Assembly (NCBI GenBank): GCA_963775875.1
Contig: CAVZKP010000022.1
Location: forward strand, 1 to 64,000
Length of the DNA stretch: 64,000 nt
Source: AP-15 sp963775875
GTDB lineage: Bacteria; Pseudomonadota; Alphaproteobacteria; ATCC43930; CGMCC-115725
Direction of reading: 5' to 3'
In this document: positions 61,096 to 64,000 of the stretch, in pieces
Position numbering within the stretch: the first letter of the stretch is position 1
Layout of the letters: every line of letters starts with the position of its first letter
The notes under the pieces: model-generated
The model's input: the letters and a program-made list of their open reading frames with translations, nothing else
Databases searched by the model: none
What the model was told of the DNA's origin: nothing
Position numbers and translations under genes: made by a program

Positions 61096-61980
61096 ATGAA
61101 AATCGGTTTCGTCGGGCTCGGCATCATGGGTCATCCGATGGCCCTCAACCTGATCAAGGGCGGCCATCAGCTTTTCGTGTATCGGCAAGCGCCGGCTGCC
61201 GGCCGATATTCGCGAAGCCGGCGCCACCGTCTGCGACACCCTGAAAGAGATCGCCGAGCGCTCCGAGATCGTGATCCTGATGGTGCCCGACACGCCCGAT
61301 GTAAAGAGCGTGCTGTTCGATGCCGGCGGCGTCGCCGAAGGCCTGTCATCGGGCAAGATCGTCGTCGATATGAGCTCGATCTCGCCGATCGAAACCAAGG
61401 AATTCGCCGCCGAGATCGCCAAGAAAGGCTGCGGTTATGTCGATGCCCCGGTCTCCGGCGGCGAGGTCGGCGCCAAGGCGGCGTCGCTGACCATCATGGT
61501 CGGCGCCTCGGAGAGCGATTTCGCCAAGGTTAAGCCGCTGTTCGACCTGATGGGCAAGAACATCACCCTGGTCGGCGAGGTCGGTGCTGGGCAGACCACC
61601 AAGGTCGCCAACCAGATCATCGTCGCATTAACCATCGAAGCGGTTGGCGAGGCGCTATTATTTGCGTCCCGCGCCGGCGCCGATCCGGCCAAGGTCCGGC
61701 AGGCATTGATGGGCGGCTTCGCCTCGTCGCGGATCCTCGAAATCCATGGCGAGCGCATGATCAAGCGCACCTTCGATCCCGGCTTCCGCATCGAATTGCA
61801 CCAGAAAGACCTCAACCTCGCCCTGCAGGGCGCGCGCGCGCTCAGCCTCTCGCTCCCCAACACCGCGACGACGCAGGAATTGTTCAACGCCGCCGCCGCG
61901 CTCGGCGGCAAGGGCTGGGACCATTCCGGCCTGGTCCGCGTCCTCGAACACCTCGCCGGCCACAAGTGGCCAAGGGTTGA
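61096..61980 (+). CDS. Beta-hydroxyacid dehydrogenase, 2-hydroxy-3-oxopropionate reductase (GarR/GlxR) type (two frameshifts)
   Basis: The enzyme reduces tartronate semialdehyde or a similar 3-oxo acid with NAD(P)H. The N-terminus has MKIGFVGLGIMGHPMALNLIKGGH with the G-x-G-x-x-G motif. Next are VVDMSSISPIETKEF, VDAPVSGGEVGAKAASLTIMVG (landmark for the family) and the catalytic lysine in GQTTKVANQIIVAL. FDPGFRIELHQKDLNLAL follows. One base removed near 61205 and one added near 61966 give 294 residues ending LAGHKVAKG; without the second repair the frame runs into the opposite-strand gene. AAGGAG five bases before 61096 supports the start. Confidence 0.86.
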
Positions 61981-62035
61981 CAGCCAAAGTGCCTCCGTCG
62001 CTCGCGGGGGAGGAAGCTGGCGGCTAGAGGCCGCG

Positions 62036-62575
62036 CTAACCGCCGAGCACGCGATCCAGTGTCTTCACCGCGTTGTCGGCGCCAGGCTTGTCCTCGGCGT
62101 ATGCGGTCGCGAGGTATTCGTAAAGGCGGGCGATCGCAGCGTAGATGTCATGCGATGGTGGATTCTTTTCGAGGAAATCGGAAATCTCCTCCATCTCGGC
62201 GACCCAGCGATAGGCCTTGTCGTACATGCGCGGAATGCCCGACCGCATCCGCGCCAGCATCTCGGGCTGGCTCTCGGTCAGCTCGGCGATCAGCGCCTCG
62301 CCGCAGCCAAAGCGCGCCGCCCCAGAGCATCGCAGAGGCGATGGCGGTCGTGGGCTTGGGGATCCCGGCATCGGACATCTTCAACGCAGACGCGACGCCG
62401 ATCGGGCGTCGATGACGCGCCAATCGATCCACCGAGTCGCGCAAGACAACGATAGCCTCGCCGTCGGACCGGAGGCGTAGATCGTCGGGCTGTAGCCGGG
62501 CCGCGGCGGTCCGCCGATGATCCCGGCATCGACGAAATCTGCGCTGATGGGCGAGACCACCCGGCGGATCACGGT
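62036..62575 (-). pseudogene. DUF1932-type dehydrogenase, 5'-truncated copy 1
   Basis: This copy encodes the C-terminal half of a 6-phosphogluconate-dehydrogenase-like protein: ADFVDAGIIGGPPRPGYSP at its 5' edge, a KMSDAG helix, and the DUF1932 domain MYDKAYRWVAEMEEISDFLEKNPPSHDIYAAIARLYEYLA (landmark). The N-terminal NAD-binding domain is missing; the gene runs out near 62575, exactly where the rightward LLM fragment begins. At least two small frame changes are needed in addition. The intact family needs about 290 residues. Confidence 0.7.
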
Positions 62576-63298
62576 AGGCACGTGGATCTCCAGCATCCAC
62601 ATGCGCCACTCCTATGCATGCGCAAAGGCAGCCAGCTTGATCGCCGACGCCACCGGCGGACGGATGATCCTCGGTCTAGGCGTGAGCCACCAGCCCGTCA
62701 ACGCCGCCCTCGGCGTCGATATGCCATCGCCGCTCGCGGCGTTGCGGCGCTACACCACGGAGGTCGCGGGTTGGCTGCGTGGCGAGGGTCCGACCACGCA
62801 CTTGCCGCAGGGACCGGCGCCCGTACCGGTGCCGATTTATCTCGCCGCTATGACCTCGCCGACAGTCGAGTTGGCCGGTGAACTTGCGGAAGGCATAATG
62901 CCCTTCATATGGTCGGCATCGCGGGTCGCCCAGAGCAAGCTGTGGGCCGCTCGCGGCCGCGCGAAGGCTCCAACCCGCGGGCCGCTAATTTATATTATAT
63001 TTGGACATGGCGCTGGGTATCCCGACTTTCGTGGGCGACGATATCGAGGCCGTGCGCCACGCGGCTCGTGCAAACCTTGCCCTGTTCACGACATTTCCGT
63101 TCTACCAGCGGATGTTCCGCGCGAGCGGCTTTGCCGAAGAGGCGACAAAGGCCGAACAAGGCGCTGGGCGGCGATTTGTTGAGCGACCGCATGCTCGATG
63201 CGATTTGTCTGATCGGTCCCCTGTCGCGTTGCCGGGAACAACTCACAGCGTTCCGCACCGCTGGGGTCGACCTGCCGATCTTTTATATTTTTAAATAA
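62550..63298 (+). pseudogene. LLM-class F420/FMN-dependent oxidoreductase, 5'-truncated and frameshifted
   Basis: The fragment begins in mid-domain with TVGTWISSIHMRHSYACAKAASLIADATGGRMILGLGVSHQPVN (landmark), the middle strand region of luciferase-like monooxygenases, and continues through VPIYLAAMTSPTVELAGELAEG. Further parts are in other frames: GIPTFVGDDIEAVRHAARANLALFTTFPFYQRMF and the C-terminal DLLSDRMLDAICLIGPLSRCREQLTAFRTAGVDLPIF. About 60-70 N-terminal residues are missing and two or more frameshifts interrupt it. The missing end lies at the junction with the DUF1932 copy, so a deletion or chimeric join is likely. Confidence 0.72.
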
Positions 63299-63436
63299 TT
63301 CGCACGCTGTGACCTCGTCTCCGCCAGTCGGCGTTGAGGGGACGCGCGAAGTCATCCGCGCATTCCGGCGCTAGCTGAGGGCTGATCGGATTGGGCACTC
63401 GCTCCGCTTGCGGGGAGAGGGGCGATCGCGGTTCGC

Positions 63437-64000
63437 TTAGCCTTTCGCGTTTCCCAACACGCGGTCCAGCGTTTTGACGGCGTTGTCGGGACCGGGCTGC
63501 GTCTGTCGTCGTAGGCCGCCGCGAGATCGGCGTAGAGGCGGGCGATCGCGGCGTAGATGTCGCGCGAGGGCGGGTTCTGTTCGAGAAAGTCGGAGATCTC
63601 CTCCATCTCGGCGACCCAGCGATAGGCCTTGTCGTACATGCGCGGGATGCCCGACCGCATCCGCGCCAGCATCTCGGGCTGGCTCTCGGTCAGCTCGGCG
63701 ATCAGCGCTTCGCCGCAGCCGAAGCGCGCCGCGCCCAGCAGCATCGCCGCGGCGATCGCGGTCGTGCCTTTGGTGATCCCGGCATAGGACATCTTCAACG
63801 CCGAAGCGGCGCCGATCGGGCCGTCGATGACGCGCCAATCGATCCCCCAGTCGCGCAACACCGCGGTTTGCCCCGCCGTCGGACCGGCGGCGTAGATCGT
63901 CGGGCTGTAGCCGGGCCGCGGCGGCCCGCCGATGATCCCGGCATCGACGAAATCGGCGCCGGTCGGGCGCGACGATCTCGCCGATGCGGATCGCGCTCTG
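63437..64000 (-). CDS. DUF1932-type NAD-dependent dehydrogenase, copy 2 (cut by the window edge, frameshifted)
   Basis: The same protein as copy 1, on the same strand. It reads RDWGIDWRVIDGPIGAASALKMSYAGITKGTTAIAAAMLLGAARFGCGEALIAELTE (landmark) and then the DUF1932 domain, ending GPDNAVKTLDRVLGNAKG. Its 5' part continues past the window end (IRIGEIVAPTGADFVDAG is visible). A frameshift is needed near 63508. Copies 1 and 2 are close relatives (roughly 85-90% by eye). It is likely the functional copy. Confidence 0.78.
   Translation of the reverse strand, partial: QSAIRIGEIVAPDRRRFRRCRDHRRAAAARLQPDDLRRRSDGGANRGVARLGDRLARHRRPDRRRFGVEDVLCRDHQRHDRDRRGDAAGRGALRLRRSADRRADREPARDAGADAVGHPAHVRQGLSLGRRDGGDLRLSRTEPALARHLRRDRPPLRRSRGGLRRQTQPGPDNAVKTLDRVLGNAKG

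Noticed and set aside
1..64000. Programmed +1 frameshifting as the cause of the frame breaks
   Set aside because: The sites have no shared slippery motif, are spread over unrelated genes and cluster regionally, which fits sequencing error far better.

Overview
The window is GC-rich DNA that reads as an alphaproteobacterium, most likely from or near the Rhodospirillales. The evidence is the hisZ-purA and serC-serA neighbours, a cysE-iscR-led iron-sulfur operon with two cysteine desulfurases in a row (the Rickettsia/Rhodospirillum arrangement), a RegB/RegA redox two-component pair, and the short QueE type. Gene content (two B12/radical-SAM proteins, type III CoA transferase, TauD dioxygenase, DHA2 exporter, acyl-CoA dehydrogenase, LLM and DUF1932 proteins) fits an aerobic, metabolically broad environmental organism. 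No plasmid, phage, CRISPR or intact insertion sequence was seen.

Layout. 1-6.8 kb: tRNA-Met, mnmA, tenA, ferredoxin, an HscA-like remnant, iscA, two cysteine desulfurases, iscR and cysE, all leftward and tightly coupled by ATGA or TGATG overlaps. This ISC operon has no iscU and no hscB. 6.9-15 kb: a small hydrolase, then purA, hisZ, serA, serC and a PhoU-fused Na/phosphate transporter. 15-16.9 kb: a short bd-oxidase remnant, the queuosine pair queE-queC and a DUF883-like membrane-anchored protein. 17-23 kb: a SelA-like PLP enzyme, a VOC protein, a MarR regulator with its operator, a B12-binding radical-SAM enzyme preceded by a small protein with seven consecutive isoleucines, and a divergent PCMT-like methyltransferase. 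23-36 kb: tRNA-Arg and mixed metabolism (methyltransferase, membrane proteins, lipoproteins, CoA transferase, GST, PHA depolymerase, bifunctional aldolase/dehydrogenase), then regB-regA.

36-47.7 kb is a leftward catabolism and efflux block: MFS, amidohydrolase, Zn-alcohol dehydrogenase, class III aminotransferase, TauD dioxygenase, TAXI binding protein, ketopantoate-reductase-like enzyme, EmrB, EmrA and an HxlR regulator with a perfect operator palindrome. 48-58 kb: cupin, a His-rich PadR regulator resembling YqjI, an orphan binding protein, an FG-GAP repeat protein with near-identical 147-bp units, a FAD-linked 2-hydroxyacid dehydrogenase, an XRE regulator, an acyl-CoA dehydrogenase with a flavodiiron-like metallo-hydrolase, a second B12/radical-SAM protein and a DsrE-like secreted protein. 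58.5-64 kb is a scarred segment: a long hairpin, two copies of a decayed repeat, a rearranged hydrolase paralogue, DUF29, a GarR-type reductase, and two DUF1932 copies flanking a 5'-truncated LLM oxidoreductase.

Sequence quality matters here. About 30 frameshifts can be repaired by deleting one base (only two need a base added), with nine in the essential gene purA. Most are probably sequencing errors, so genes so affected are listed as CDS spanning their full extent. The stretch 50.9-52.2 kb is far noisier still. All functional assignments are from reading the sequence; no database search was run.
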